Of a stretch of 64,000 bases of DNA, positions 24,610 through 33,365 are shown piece by piece. This stretch comes from Aquisphaera giovannonii (lineage in GTDB: Bacteria > Planctomycetota > Planctomycetia > Isosphaerales > Isosphaeraceae): positions 10,106,001 to 10,170,000 of the forward strand of contig NZ_CP042997.1 in NCBI RefSeq assembly GCF_008087625.1. The letters run 5' to 3'. The position numbers were made by a program, and so were the translations under genes. The notes beneath the pieces were generated by a model. The model had not been told where the DNA came from, searched no databases, and worked only from the letters and a program-made list of their open reading frames with translations. Numbering within the stretch: the stretch's first letter is position 1; each line of letters opens with the position of its first letter.

Positions 24610-26016
24610 TCAGGCGCCGGCCTTCTTGTACGCGCGGCGCCCGGCGACCCAGGTCTCGTCGACGTTGCGGTCGTCGCCGCAGACCATGATCCCGAAGAGG
24701 AGCTGGGCCGCCTGGTCCATGGTCTCCGGGACGTTGCCCCCCGTGATGAGCGACTGGTGCCAGCCCATGGCCGCCTGGCCGGCGTTCCAGTCGAGCGCCA
24801 CGAAGTCGGCCTCCTTCCCCACGTCGAAGTTGCCGAGCACGTCGTCGAGGTAGAGGGACCGGGCGCCGCCTAGCGTGGCCAGGTAGTAGCCGCGATAGGG
24901 GTTGAGCTTGTTCCGCTCGGCCTCGGCCATGTCCTGCTCGCGGGGGTTGACCGAGCCGTCGAGCATCGTGTTGTTGCACAGGCCGACCTTGTACGCCTCC
25001 TCCAGCACGCGGATCAGGCTGAAGGCGTTGCCGCCGCCCACGTCGCTGCCCAGCGAGAGCCGGACCGGGTGCTCGGGGTCGGTGGCCCGGCCGATCCGGA
25101 AGAGGCCGCTGCCGAGGAACAGGTTCGAGAGCGGGCAGAACGAGATCGCGGCGCCGGCCCTCGAGAACCGGCGGAACTCGTCGTCCGACAGCCAGACGCC
25201 GTGGCCGGCGGTGAACTTGGGGCCGAGCAGGCCGTGCTTCTCGTGGACCGCGGTGTAGTCGTGGCAGTCGGGGAACTCCAGCCGCGACGTCCGCAGCTCC
25301 GTCGGGTTCTCGGAGATGTGGGTGTTGATCCAGCAGTCCGGGTGCTCCTCCTTCAGCCTGCGGCAGGCCTCCATCATCTCGTCCGTACAGCCGACGGCGA
25401 ACCGGGGCGTGATCGCATACAGGTTGCGTCCCTTCCGGTGATACTCGCCGATCAGCCGCTTCGTCTCCCGGTAGAAGAAGTCCGGGCTGATGACGGTGCC
25501 CTCGGGCGCGAAGCGGTCGATGCCGGTGAGGCCGGCGATGACCCGCATGTTGCGCCGGGCGGCCTCTCCGAAGAACTCCTCGGTGGAGACGGGGTTGCTC
25601 GTGGTGAACGCCTGGCAGGTCGTCGTGCCGGCGGCGAGGAGGGCGTCGAAGAACCGGCCGGCCGCCCCGCGGGCGTAGTTGCGGTCGCCGTACTTCTCCT
25701 CCTCGGGGAAGATCCAGTTCTGGAGCCAGTCCAGGAGCTGGTTGCCGTAGGCGCCCAGGACGCGCACCTGCGGGAAGTGGATGTGCCCGTCGATGAATCC
25801 GGGGACGATCACGCGGCCCTTGATGTGGGTGGCCTGGATGCCGGGATTCCGCCTGGAGACCTCGGCGTAGTCGCCGAAGTCCGCGATGACGCCGTCCCGG
25901 ACGACCATCAGCCCGTCGAAGGTGAACCGGGCGGCCTCCTGCTCGCGTCCGACGTGCTTCCAGGGGTCATCCACGAGATCGAAGAAGGTCCCGCGGATCG
26001 CGGAGGCTGTCGCCAT
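24610..26016 (-). CDS. guaD: Guanine deaminase
   Basis: A 468-residue amidohydrolase. The start at 26016 is set by a GGAG site upstream and by the family's N-terminal strand region. Metal-binding His78-x-His80 lies in PGFIDGHIHFPQ, the guanine-deaminase-specific form of the amidohydrolase motif; HISENPTELR, TAGHGVWLSDDE and LSLGSDVGGG supply the further His and Asp ligands. It converts guanine to xanthine and ammonia in the cytoplasm. The gene is divergent from an operon for a xanthine dehydrogenase-type molybdenum enzyme, which would take xanthine on to urate. The length is normal for bacterial GuaD. Confidence 0.88.
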   Translation of the reverse strand: MATASAIRGTFFDLVDDPWKHVGREQEAARFTFDGLMVVRDGVIADFGDYAEVSRRNPGIQATHIKGRVIVPGFIDGHIHFPQVRVLGAYGNQLLDWLQNWIFPEEEKYGDRNYARGAAGRFFDALLAAGTTTCQAFTTSNPVSTEEFFGEAARRNMRVIAGLTGIDRFAPEGTVISPDFFYRETKRLIGEYHRKGRNLYAITPRFAVGCTDEMMEACRRLKEEHPDCWINTHISENPTELRTSRLEFPDCHDYTAVHEKHGLLGPKFTAGHGVWLSDDEFRRFSRAGAAISFCPLSNLFLGSGLFRIGRATDPEHPVRLSLGSDVGGGNAFSLIRVLEEAYKVGLCNNTMLDGSVNPREQDMAEAERNKLNPYRGYYLATLGGARSLYLDDVLGNFDVGKEADFVALDWNAGQAAMGWHQSLITGGNVPETMDQAAQLLFGIMVCGDDRNVDETWVAGRRAYKKAGA

Positions 26017-26521
26017 CGGTGTGACTCCGGGAGGTCGAGGATCGGTCCTGCATGGGAATCGACGTGCGGCCCCCCGACCGACCGGAGGCGTCCTGCTAGA
26101 CCTATAGCTCACCGATAGGACGTCGTTTTCGGGTCGACGCTCGTTTCCCCTCCGCGAAGGGCCGCCGCCCGCGTGGCCGTCGGATCGGCCCGAAGGCCCC
26201 CCCCTCTCGACGCAAACCGCCTGACCTCCACGGTTCGCAGGGAATGCCCGGACACATGACGCACGGGCCGCGCCCGGATGCCGACATTTTCGAGATTTCT
26301 CGGATCCGGCCCCGGAGGCCGACCCGGCGCCGCTTCGGCGCCCTAGGTTTGGGTGCGGCCCCGTTCGGCATCCGAGGACCGGCCGGCTCGACGGGACGGC
26401 CCGTCCTCCCCGAGGCGGGCATGCGGCCAAGCCCGGACTCCATTCGGCGGGTTGAACTCGAAGTCCGGCCCTCCCGCCCCACGCGTCCCCTCCGGAGCCG
26501 GGCCGCAAGAACAGGAGCTCC
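26017..26521. other. Divergent control region of the purine genes
   Basis: This 505-base gap separates guanine deaminase from the hydroxylase operon. It should hold both promoters. No recognised operator palindrome, riboswitch core or gene was found in it. Confidence 0.4.
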
Positions 26522-27352
26522 ATGGACCTCCACACCGTCACGGACGTGGTCCGCCCGGCCGACCGGGGGGACATCCCCGCCTGGCACGCCGAGGATGCCT
26601 GGCTGGCCGGCGGGACCTGGCTGTTCTCCGAGCCGCAGCCCTCCGTCCGGCGGCTGATCGACCTGGAGGCCCTGCGCTGGGAGCCGATCCTCGCCGATGG
26701 CCGCGGACTGTCCATCGCCGCGACGTGCACAATCCGCCGGCTCGACGCCTTCGAGGCGCCCGCGGGGTGGACGGCGGCCCCCTTGATCCGCCGCTGCTGC
26801 CGGTCGCTGCTGGCCTCGTTCAAGATCTGGAACACCGCGACCGTGGGCGGCAACCTCTGCATGTCGCTGCCGGCCGGCGCCCTGATCTCCCTGACCGCGG
26901 CGCTGGAGGGGGTCTGCGTCGTCTGGCCACGCGACGGCGGGGAGCGACTCGTCCCCGTCGTCGACTTCGTCACCGGCGACCATCGGAACGTGCTGGGGCC
27001 GGGCGACTTGCTCCGCCGCGTCGACCTCCCAGCCTCGGCGCTCCGCAAGCGGACGGCCTTCCGCCGCATGTCCCTGACGCGGGAGGGCCGGTCCACCGCG
27101 CTGCTGATCGGCACCCTCGGGCCGGACGACGGCCCCTGGGCCCTGACGGTGACCGCGGCGACCGTCCGCCCCGTCCGGATCGAATTCGACCGGCCCCCGA
27201 CGGCCCGCCGGCTCCGCGATGCGCTGGGGGAGACGATCCCGGACGGCCTCTACCTGGACGACCCGCACGGCACGCCGGCGTACCGCAAGCACCTGACCGG
27301 CCACTTCGCCGAGCAGATCCGCCGGGAGCTTTCCGAGGGCAGCCGACCATGA
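26522..27352 (+). CDS. Xanthine dehydrogenase-type FAD-binding subunit
   Basis: A 276-residue protein of the CO dehydrogenase flavoprotein / XdhB family. The FAD-contacting segments are visible: WLAGGTWLF near residues 27-35 and KIWNTATVGGNLCMSLPAGA near 100-120, followed by the C-terminal CO_deh_flav_C domain (FRRMSLTREGRSTALLIGT). It passes electrons from the iron-sulfur centres of the molybdenum subunit to NAD+ or another acceptor. AGGAG precedes the ATG. Its stop codon overlaps the start of the next gene (ATGA), so the two subunits are translationally coupled. Confidence 0.85.
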   Translation: MDLHTVTDVVRPADRGDIPAWHAEDAWLAGGTWLFSEPQPSVRRLIDLEALRWEPILADGRGLSIAATCTIRRLDAFEAPAGWTAAPLIRRCCRSLLASFKIWNTATVGGNLCMSLPAGALISLTAALEGVCVVWPRDGGERLVPVVDFVTGDHRNVLGPGDLLRRVDLPASALRKRTAFRRMSLTREGRSTALLIGTLGPDDGPWALTVTAATVRPVRIEFDRPPTARRLRDALGETIPDGLYLDDPHGTPAYRKHLTGHFAEQIRRELSEGSRP

Positions 27353-30192
27353 GCTTTCGCGTCAACGGCCGGGCGTTCGACGGTCAGCCCGCCGCCGGGC
27401 AGTGCCTGAGGACGTTCCTGCGGGAGCTGGGCTGGTTCGGGGTCAAGAAGGGCTGCGACGCGGGCGATTGCGGCGCCTGCACGGTCTGGCTCGACGGCGA
27501 GCCCGTGCACAGCTGCCTCGTCCCGGCCTTCCGCGCCGACGGCCGCGAGGTGACGACGATCGAGGGCCTCTCCGCCGACGGCGAGCTGCACCCGATGCAG
27601 CGGGCGTTCATCGACGCGCAGGGCTTCCAGTGCGGCTTCTGCACCGCCGGGATGATCATGACGGCGGCCTCGCTGGGCGAGGAGGATCGCGCGGACCTGC
27701 CCCGCGCCCTCAAGGGGAACCTGTGCCGTTGCACCGGCTACCGCTCCGTCGAGGACGCCGTCCGCGGCGTGAAGGTGATCGAGGAGCCGGCCCCGGGCCG
27801 GTCCTTCGGCCGGAGCGTGCCGGCGCCGGCCTCGGAGGACATCGTCACGGGCCGGGCGCGGTACACGCTCGATGTGCACGTCGAGGGCCTGCTCCACCTG
27901 AAGGTGCTGCGATCGCCGCACGCGCACGCCCGGCTCCGGTCCGTCCGCAAGGAGGGGGCCCTGGCCGTGCCGGGCGTCGTCGCCGTCTACACTTGGGAGG
28001 ACGTGCCGCGACGCCTCTTCTCGACGGCCAACCACGACGACTTCCACAGCGACCCCAACGACAACACCATCCTCGACGACGTCGTCCGGCACGTCGGCGA
28101 CCGCGTGGCCGCCGTGGTGGCGGAGAGCGTCGGGGCCGCCGAGGAGGGCTGCCGCCGGCTCGAGGTCGAGTACGAGGCCCTGCCGGCCGTCTTCGACCCC
28201 GAGGAGGCCATGCGGCCCGGGGCCCCCCTGCTCCACGCCGACAAGACGGCGATGCGCATCGACGACCCCGGGCGCAACATCGTCCGCGAGCTGCACGGCG
28301 GCGTCGGCGACGTCGGGCGCGGGTTCGCCGAGGCCGACGTCGTCTGCGAGGGGACCTTCGAGACTCACCGCGCCCAGCACGCCCACCTGGAGACGCATTG
28401 CTCGATCGCCTGGACGGACGGGGGCCGGCTCCACGTCCGCACGAGCAGCCAGACCCCCTTCCTGACGCAGGGCAAGCTGGCCTACCTCTTCGACCTCCCA
28501 CCCCGCAGCGTCCGCGTCTTCTGCGGGCGCGTCGGCGGCGGGTTCGGCGGCAAGCAGCAGGTGGTGACGGAGGACCTCTGTGCCCTGGCGGCGCTGAGGA
28601 CGGGCCGCCCGGTGCAGTGGGAGTACACCCGGGAGGAGCAGTTCCAGGCCAGCACCACCCGGCATCAGATGGCGGTGCGCGTGAAGGCCGGGGCCCGGCG
28701 AGACGGGACGCTGACCGCCCTGGAGCTCCGCATCGTGTCCAACACCGGGGCCTACGGGTGCCACGGCGGGTCCGTGCTCGCCCACTCCGCGAACGAGTCG
28801 GTCGGGGTCTACCGCTGCCCGAACAAGAAGATCGACGCCTATGCGGCGTACACGAACACGGTCCCGGCGGGGGCCTTCCGCGGCTACGGGCTCTCGCAGA
28901 CGATCTTCGCCGTCGAGTCGATCATGGACGACCTGGCCCGGCGCCTGGGGCTGGACCCGATCGAGCTCCGGCTTCGGAACGTCATCCGCCCGGGCGACGC
29001 GATGACGGCCCTGGGCGCCGGGCTGCACGACGTGGAGTACGGGAGCTACGGGCTGGACCAGTGCCTCGAGCTGGTGCGCGAGGCGCTCGCCCGCGGGGGC
29101 GGCGAGGCCCTCCCCGACGGCCCCGACTGGCTGGAGGGCCGGGGCGTCGCGCTGGCGATGATCGACACGGCGCCGCCCACGGAGCACCGGACCGAGGCGA
29201 GGCTGACGCTGGAGGAGGACGGCCGCTACCGCCTGGCGATCGGGTCGCCGGAGTTCGGCAACGGCTCCGCGACGGTCCGCCAGCAGATCGTCGCGACCGT
29301 CCTGCAGACCTCGCCGGATCGCGTCTTCGCCATCGAGGCGGACACCGATCGCACCGGCTACGACACCGGCCCCTTCGCGAGCGCCGGCACCACCGTGGCG
29401 GCGAAGGCGACGCACCAGGCGGCCGAGGCACTCAGGGGCCACATCCTCGGGTTCGCCGCCCGCCTCTGGGGCACCACGCCGGATCGTTGCCGGCTGGAGG
29501 AGGACGCCGTCTCCGCGAGCGACGGCCGGCGCCTGGGCCTGGCGGAGCTCTGCGTCGCCGCCCGCGAGGCGGGCCAGCCCGTGCAGGCCATGCGGAAGGC
29601 GTACGGGACCCCGCGTACGGTCGCCTTCAACGTGCAGGGCTTCCGGATCGCCGTCCACCGCGTCACGGGCGAGATCCGCATCCTCCAGAGCGTCCAGGGC
29701 GTGGACGCCGGGACGGTCATCAATCCGGCGCAGCTCCGCGGCCAGGTGGAGGGGGGCATCGCCCAGGGGCTCGGCTGGGCGCTCAGCGAGCGGATGCTCC
29801 TCGACGGCCGGGGCGCGGTGGCCAACCCGACGTTCCGCCACTACCGCATCCCCGCGTTCGCCGACGTGCCCCGCACCGAGGTCCTCTTCGCCCGCACGAG
29901 CGACGCCTTCGGCCCCTTCGGGGCCAAGAGCATGAGCGAATCGCCGATCAATCCGGTCGCCCCGGCGCTGGCGAACGCGCTGGCCGACGCCACGGGCCTC
30001 CGCTTCCGCTCGCTGCCCCTGTCGCCCGACCGGATCTACCGGGCGATCGCGGACGCCCACGAGCCCGCCGGGGCCGGCGACGGCGTGCCGGCCGGTGCCC
30101 CGACCCCGCCCGCCCTCCCGCGGGCGGGCCTCCGGCCCCACGGCGAGGCCCCCCGCAACCGCGCCGAGGCCGCCGTCGGAGGGATGATATGA
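27349..30192 (+). CDS. Xanthine dehydrogenase-type molybdenum hydroxylase, FeS and molybdopterin domains fused
   Basis: A 947-residue protein. Residues 1-160 hold two [2Fe-2S] centres: Cys36, 41, 44 and 56 (plant-ferredoxin type, GCDAGDCGACTV) and Cys95, 98, 126 and 128 (QCGFC and CRC). The rest is the molybdopterin-binding large domain, with GGGFGGKQQ, FRGYGLSQ, VEGGIAQGLGWAL and the catalytic Glu864 in GAKSMSESP. The FAD domain that sits between these two parts in eukaryotic xanthine dehydrogenase is a separate upstream protein here. With guanine deaminase next door, xanthine oxidation to urate is the most likely reaction, though other N-heterocycle or aldehyde substrates are possible. It overlaps both neighbours by an ATGA. 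Confidence 0.88.
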   Translation: MSFRVNGRAFDGQPAAGQCLRTFLRELGWFGVKKGCDAGDCGACTVWLDGEPVHSCLVPAFRADGREVTTIEGLSADGELHPMQRAFIDAQGFQCGFCTAGMIMTAASLGEEDRADLPRALKGNLCRCTGYRSVEDAVRGVKVIEEPAPGRSFGRSVPAPASEDIVTGRARYTLDVHVEGLLHLKVLRSPHAHARLRSVRKEGALAVPGVVAVYTWEDVPRRLFSTANHDDFHSDPNDNTILDDVVRHVGDRVAAVVAESVGAAEEGCRRLEVEYEALPAVFDPEEAMRPGAPLLHADKTAMRIDDPGRNIVRELHGGVGDVGRGFAEADVVCEGTFETHRAQHAHLETHCSIAWTDGGRLHVRTSSQTPFLTQGKLAYLFDLPPRSVRVFCGRVGGGFGGKQQVVTEDLCALAALRTGRPVQWEYTREEQFQASTTRHQMAVRVKAGARRDGTLTALELRIVSNTGAYGCHGGSVLAHSANESVGVYRCPNKKIDAYAAYTNTVPAGAFRGYGLSQTIFAVESIMDDLARRLGLDPIELRLRNVIRPGDAMTALGAGLHDVEYGSYGLDQCLELVREALARGGGEALPDGPDWLEGRGVALAMIDTAPPTEHRTEARLTLEEDGRYRLAIGSPEFGNGSATVRQQIVATVLQTSPDRVFAIEADTDRTGYDTGPFASAGTTVAAKATHQAAEALRGHILGFAARLWGTTPDRCRLEEDAVSASDGRRLGLAELCVAAREAGQPVQAMRKAYGTPRTVAFNVQGFRIAVHRVTGEIRILQSVQGVDAGTVINPAQLRGQVEGGIAQGLGWALSERMLLDGRGAVANPTFRHYRIPAFADVPRTEVLFARTSDAFGPFGAKSMSESPINPVAPALANALADATGLRFRSLPLSPDRIYRAIADAHEPAGAGDGVPAGAPTPPALPRAGLRPHGEAPRNRAEAAVGGMI

Positions 30193-31751
30193 CGGGAGAT
30201 GAAAACATGACCCATGGCGACGGGCCGATCGAGGCCGGGCGGGACGAGGTGACGCGCCGTCGATTCCTCTCGTCGGCCGCCACCGCGGCGGGGCTGCTCG
30301 GCATCGAGGCCGGGACGCAGGCGCTCGCCGGACGGTGCGCCGCGAGCACCCCCGACTGGCCCGCGTTGCGCGGGCGGATCCGCGGGGAAATCCTCGCGGC
30401 GGACGCCCCGGACTTCCTCGCCGAGCGGGACCGGCTGGTCTGGAATGCGCTCAAGCCCGATCGCGTCCCCGACGGGATCGTCCGGGTGGAGGACGAGGAG
30501 GACGTCGTCGAGGCGGTGAACTTCGCCCGCGAGAACGGGCTCAAGGTCGTCGTGCGCGGGGGCGGCCATTCCTGGTGCGGCCTCTCGGTGCGCCACGGGG
30601 GCATGACCATCGACCTCTCGGCGCTCTCGGGGAGCTGGATCGACGCCGCGACGGGGACGGCGGTGATCCAGCCGGTCATCAGCAATCGCGAGCTGGCACG
30701 CCGCCTGGGTGAGCACGGCCTGGCCTTCCCCATAGGCCATTGCCCGACGGTCAAGGCGAGCGGCTACCTCCTGAACGGCGGGATGTCGTGGAACATGGGC
30801 CACTGGGGGCCCGCCTGCGCGAGCGTGCGGGCGATCGAGATGGTCACGGCCGACGGCCGCAAGGTCAAGGCCAGCGCCACCGAGCACCCGGACCTCTTCT
30901 GGGCGGCCCGCGGCTGCGGGCCCGGGATGTTCGCCGTGGCGACCCGGTTCCACCTGAAGTGCTATCCGCTGCCGAGGGCGATCACCCAGAGCACCTATTT
31001 CTTCTCGCTCAACGACCTGGAGGACGCCGCCGACGAGGTGGCCGCCCTGGGGCGGAAGATGCCGGCCTTCGTCGAGCTGTCGATCTTCCTGATCAAGGCA
31101 CCGCCCGAGCTGGCCGACCGGTGCCGCGACGCCAACGGCAAGGTGTGCATGGTCACCGCCGTCGCCTTCGGCATGACGAGGGAGGAGTCCGAGGCCGCCC
31201 TGGCGCCGCTCGAGGCGGGCCCGGTGCTGGCGAAGGCCCTCTCCCGGCGGATCAACGAGCCCTCCGGCTTCGAGGCCCTGGCGGTCGCCGCCGGGCAGTC
31301 CTGGCCCGAAGGCCACCGCAACCTGTGCGAGAACCAGTGCTCGAGGGCCAAATCCTCGGAGATGCTGATGGCGTTGCGCGATCACTTCATCGCCGCGCCC
31401 TCCGCGAAGTCGGTGGTCGTGTTCTGCCAGAGCACGGGCCCGCGGGACCTCCTGGAGCCCAGCCCCGACATGGCCCTGTCGATGGACGCGACCTCCTACG
31501 GCGGCGTGTGGTCGATCTGGGAGGACGCCCGGGACGACGCCGCGAACCGGAAGTGGCACGACGAGGCGGTCGCCCTGATGAGGCCGCTCACCGCCCGGCA
31601 TTACATCGGCGAGACGGACATCGTCCAGGATCCGTCGAGGGCCCGGGGGTCGTACTCCGCGGAGACGTGGGAGCGACTCGAGGAGGTCCGGAATCGGTAC
31701 GACCCCGGGGGCGTCTTCTTCGGCTTCCTCGGCGGGACTCGAAGGCCCTGA
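30189..31751 (+). CDS. Tat-exported FAD-binding oxidoreductase with bicovalent flavin motifs
   Basis: A 520-residue protein of the FAD_binding_4/berberine-bridge family. The N-terminus has a twin-arginine signal (TRRRFLSSAATAAG, residues 22-35). His127 in VVRGGGHSWCG and Cys185 in GHCPTVKASGYLLNGG correspond to the residues that hold FAD through two covalent bonds in berberine-bridge and carbohydrate oxidases. The C-terminus ends with the BBE element (RYDPGGVFFGF). It would oxidise an alcohol, sugar or heterocycle outside the cytoplasm, making H2O2. The start at 30189 overlaps the hydroxylase stop; an in-frame ATG lies six codons later. Its presence in a cytosolic purine operon is unexpected. 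Confidence 0.82.
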   Translation: MTGDENMTHGDGPIEAGRDEVTRRRFLSSAATAAGLLGIEAGTQALAGRCAASTPDWPALRGRIRGEILAADAPDFLAERDRLVWNALKPDRVPDGIVRVEDEEDVVEAVNFARENGLKVVVRGGGHSWCGLSVRHGGMTIDLSALSGSWIDAATGTAVIQPVISNRELARRLGEHGLAFPIGHCPTVKASGYLLNGGMSWNMGHWGPACASVRAIEMVTADGRKVKASATEHPDLFWAARGCGPGMFAVATRFHLKCYPLPRAITQSTYFFSLNDLEDAADEVAALGRKMPAFVELSIFLIKAPPELADRCRDANGKVCMVTAVAFGMTREESEAALAPLEAGPVLAKALSRRINEPSGFEALAVAAGQSWPEGHRNLCENQCSRAKSSEMLMALRDHFIAAPSAKSVVVFCQSTGPRDLLEPSPDMALSMDATSYGGVWSIWEDARDDAANRKWHDEAVALMRPLTARHYIGETDIVQDPSRARGSYSAETWERLEEVRNRYDPGGVFFGFLGGTRRP

Positions 31752-31760
31752 GGCCCCCGA

Positions 31761-31779
31761 GACGCGGCACGCCCGCGTC
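31761..31779. terminator. Hairpin between convergent genes
   Basis: GACGCGG (31761-31767) and CCGCGTC (31773-31779) form a 7-bp stem with a 5-base loop in the 47-base gap between the flavoprotein and TetR stop codons. It may serve both directions. Confidence 0.35.
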
Positions 31780-31798
31780 CCCGAGGTGCGCCGGGTGA

Positions 31799-32425
31799 TC
31801 ACGGTGCGGGCGGGCCCGCGCCATGTCGCAGCCCGTCCAGGAGCAGGCCGATCATGCGCCGGGCCCGCGACGGGTCCTGGCCCCGCGGCGACGCGCCGAG
31901 GCTCGCGACCGCCCACAAGAGGTCATGCGGATCGACCCCGGCCCGGATGCGCCCGGCCGACGCCGCGGAATCGAGCAGGCCCCCCAGCGCGGGCCGGAGC
32001 CGCTCGTCGAAGTAGGCGGGCAGGGCGTCGTAGGCCGGGTCGCCCGAGTGCAGGGCCGCGGCGAGCCCGCGCTTGGCCGCGAGGAAGTCGACGTAGCGCC
32101 CGATCCAACGCCTCAGCGCCTCCTCCGGCTCGTGCTCGGCGGACAACGCCGCCGCGGCGTCGGCGCAGGCGTCCACCTCGTGCCGGAAGACCGCCACGAT
32201 GAGGTCGGCACGCGTCGGGAAGTGGCGGTAGACCGTGCCGACGCCGACGCCCGCCTCCTCCGCGATCCGCCGCACCGGGCAATCCACGCCCGAGGTCGCG
32301 AAGACCTTCACCGCCGTCCTGAGCAACGCCTGCATGTTGCGCTGCGCGTCGGCTCGCACGTGGCGATCCGCCCGGCCCGCCGGCCCCCGGCCGTCACCCT
32401 GCCCCTCCGGTCCGTCTCGCACCAC
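31799..32425 (-). CDS. TetR/AcrR-family transcriptional regulator (next to SDR)
   Basis: A 208-residue protein read from a GTG at 32425 (a second GTG follows directly). The helix-turn-helix VRRIAEEAGVGVGTVYRHFP lies at about residues 50-69. The N-terminal 25 residues are low-complexity, so a later start is possible. It is divergent from an SDR gene; the twin 15-bp operators between them lie only 15-50 bases before this start, consistent with autorepression. The same operator pair in front of the aldo/keto reductase at 20.4 kb makes that gene a likely second target. Confidence 0.85.
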   Translation of the reverse strand: MVRDGPEGQGDGRGPAGRADRHVRADAQRNMQALLRTAVKVFATSGVDCPVRRIAEEAGVGVGTVYRHFPTRADLIVAVFRHEVDACADAAAALSAEHEPEEALRRWIGRYVDFLAAKRGLAAALHSGDPAYDALPAYFDERLRPALGGLLDSAASAGRIRAGVDPHDLLWAVASLGASPRGQDPSRARRMIGLLLDGLRHGAGPPAP

Positions 32426-32431
32426 GTCCCC

Positions 32432-32475
32432 TTGCCAAGCGGATCAACGTTCCGTATAAACGGAATGGCGTTCCG
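32432..32475 (+). promoter_or_regulatory. SDR promoter with twin TetR-type operators
   Basis: -35 TTGCCA (32432-32437), 17-base spacer, -10 TATAAA (32455-32460). Site A, CGGATCAACGTTCCG (32440-32454), fills the spacer; site B, CGGAATGGCGTTCCG (32461-32475), follows the -10 directly. Both fit CGGA-N7-TCCG, and the inner TTCCGT-ATAA-ACGGAA is itself a palindrome. The design equals that of the aldo/keto reductase promoter at 20439-20483. Confidence 0.7.
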
Positions 32476-32539
32476 GAACCGCGTGCTGGCGCGGGCCGGG
32501 CACATCGAGTCCATACGATTCTCTCGAACGGGGGTCCGG

Positions 32540-33295
32540 ATGCAAGAGAAGCGCGTCGCCTTGGTGACGGGGGCGAATCAGGGGATCGGCCTGCAGGTCG
32601 CGAAGGACCTGGCCGCGGAGGGCCTGACCGTGCTGGTCGGCTCGCGGGACCTGGCGAAGGGGGAGGCGGCGGCGGCGGCGATCGAGGGGGGCGCCCGCGC
32701 GATCCAGATCGACGTGACCGATCGGGCCTCGATCGCCGCCGCGGCGGCGCGGATCCGCGAGGAGATCGGGCGGCTCGACGTGCTCGTCAACAACGCGGCC
32801 ATCACGCACACCGGCTGGATGGCGGGCAAGACCATGCAGGACTATTCGGAGGCGACCCGCCCGAGCGTCGTGTCCCTCGACGAGATGCGGGCCGTCTGGG
32901 AGACGAACGTCTTCGGCGTCCTCGCCGTGACGCAGGCGATGCTGCCGCTGCTGCGGGAGTCGGAGGCGGCCCGCATCGTGAACGTGTCGAGCGGCGTGGG
33001 CTCGCTGACGCAGGCCTCGGACCCGGCCTACCCCTACCGCTCGATATTCGGCCCCGTCTACCCCGCGTCCAAGACGGCGCTCAACGCCCTGACCGTCGCC
33101 ATGGCGATCGAGCTGGAGCCCGCCGGGATCAAGGTCAACGCCGCCTGCCCGGGCTACACGAAGACGAACCTCAACAACTATTCGGGCACGCAGACCGTCG
33201 AGGAGGGCGCCCGCGAGCCCGTGCGCCTCGCGCTGCTGGGCCCGGACGGCCCGACGGGGACCTTCTCGAATTCGGCCGGGCCGCTGCCCTGGTGA
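32540..33295 (+). CDS. SDR-family NAD(P)H-dependent carbonyl reductase
   Basis: A 251-residue classical short-chain dehydrogenase: TGANQGIG near residue 10, NNAA (with Ala in place of the last Gly), the catalytic Ser in VNVSSGVGS and YPASK with Tyr and Lys. The C-terminus CPGYTKTNLNNYSGTQT and the TGANQGIG form resemble plant and bacterial carbonyl (menthone or salutaridine type) reductases, which are NADPH-linked monomers. The start at ATG 32540 follows a G-rich site. It is the direct target of the divergent TetR gene, and shares its promoter design with an aldo/keto reductase, which supports a role in dealing with reactive carbonyls. Confidence 0.87.
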   Translation: MQEKRVALVTGANQGIGLQVAKDLAAEGLTVLVGSRDLAKGEAAAAAIEGGARAIQIDVTDRASIAAAAARIREEIGRLDVLVNNAAITHTGWMAGKTMQDYSEATRPSVVSLDEMRAVWETNVFGVLAVTQAMLPLLRESEAARIVNVSSGVGSLTQASDPAYPYRSIFGPVYPASKTALNALTVAMAIELEPAGIKVNAACPGYTKTNLNNYSGTQTVEEGAREPVRLALLGPDGPTGTFSNSAGPLPW

Positions 33296-33311
33296 TGCCG
33301 GGGAGGCATGG

Positions 33312-33329
33312 GGCGGGGGCGACCCCGCC
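33312..33329. terminator. Hairpin between convergent genes
   Basis: GGCGGGG (33312-33318) pairs with CCCCGCC (33323-33329) around a 4-base loop, in the 70-base gap between the SDR and monooxygenase stop codons. Confidence 0.4.
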
Positions 33330-33365
33330 GATCCGCGACCACCGCGCGGGCACCCCGCGGGGCCG

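Noticed and set aside
23289-24873. Long rightward open frame covering the ABM and guanine deaminase genes
   Set aside because: Antisense translation without similarity; only the short cupin relic within 23456-23653 is supported, in a different frame.
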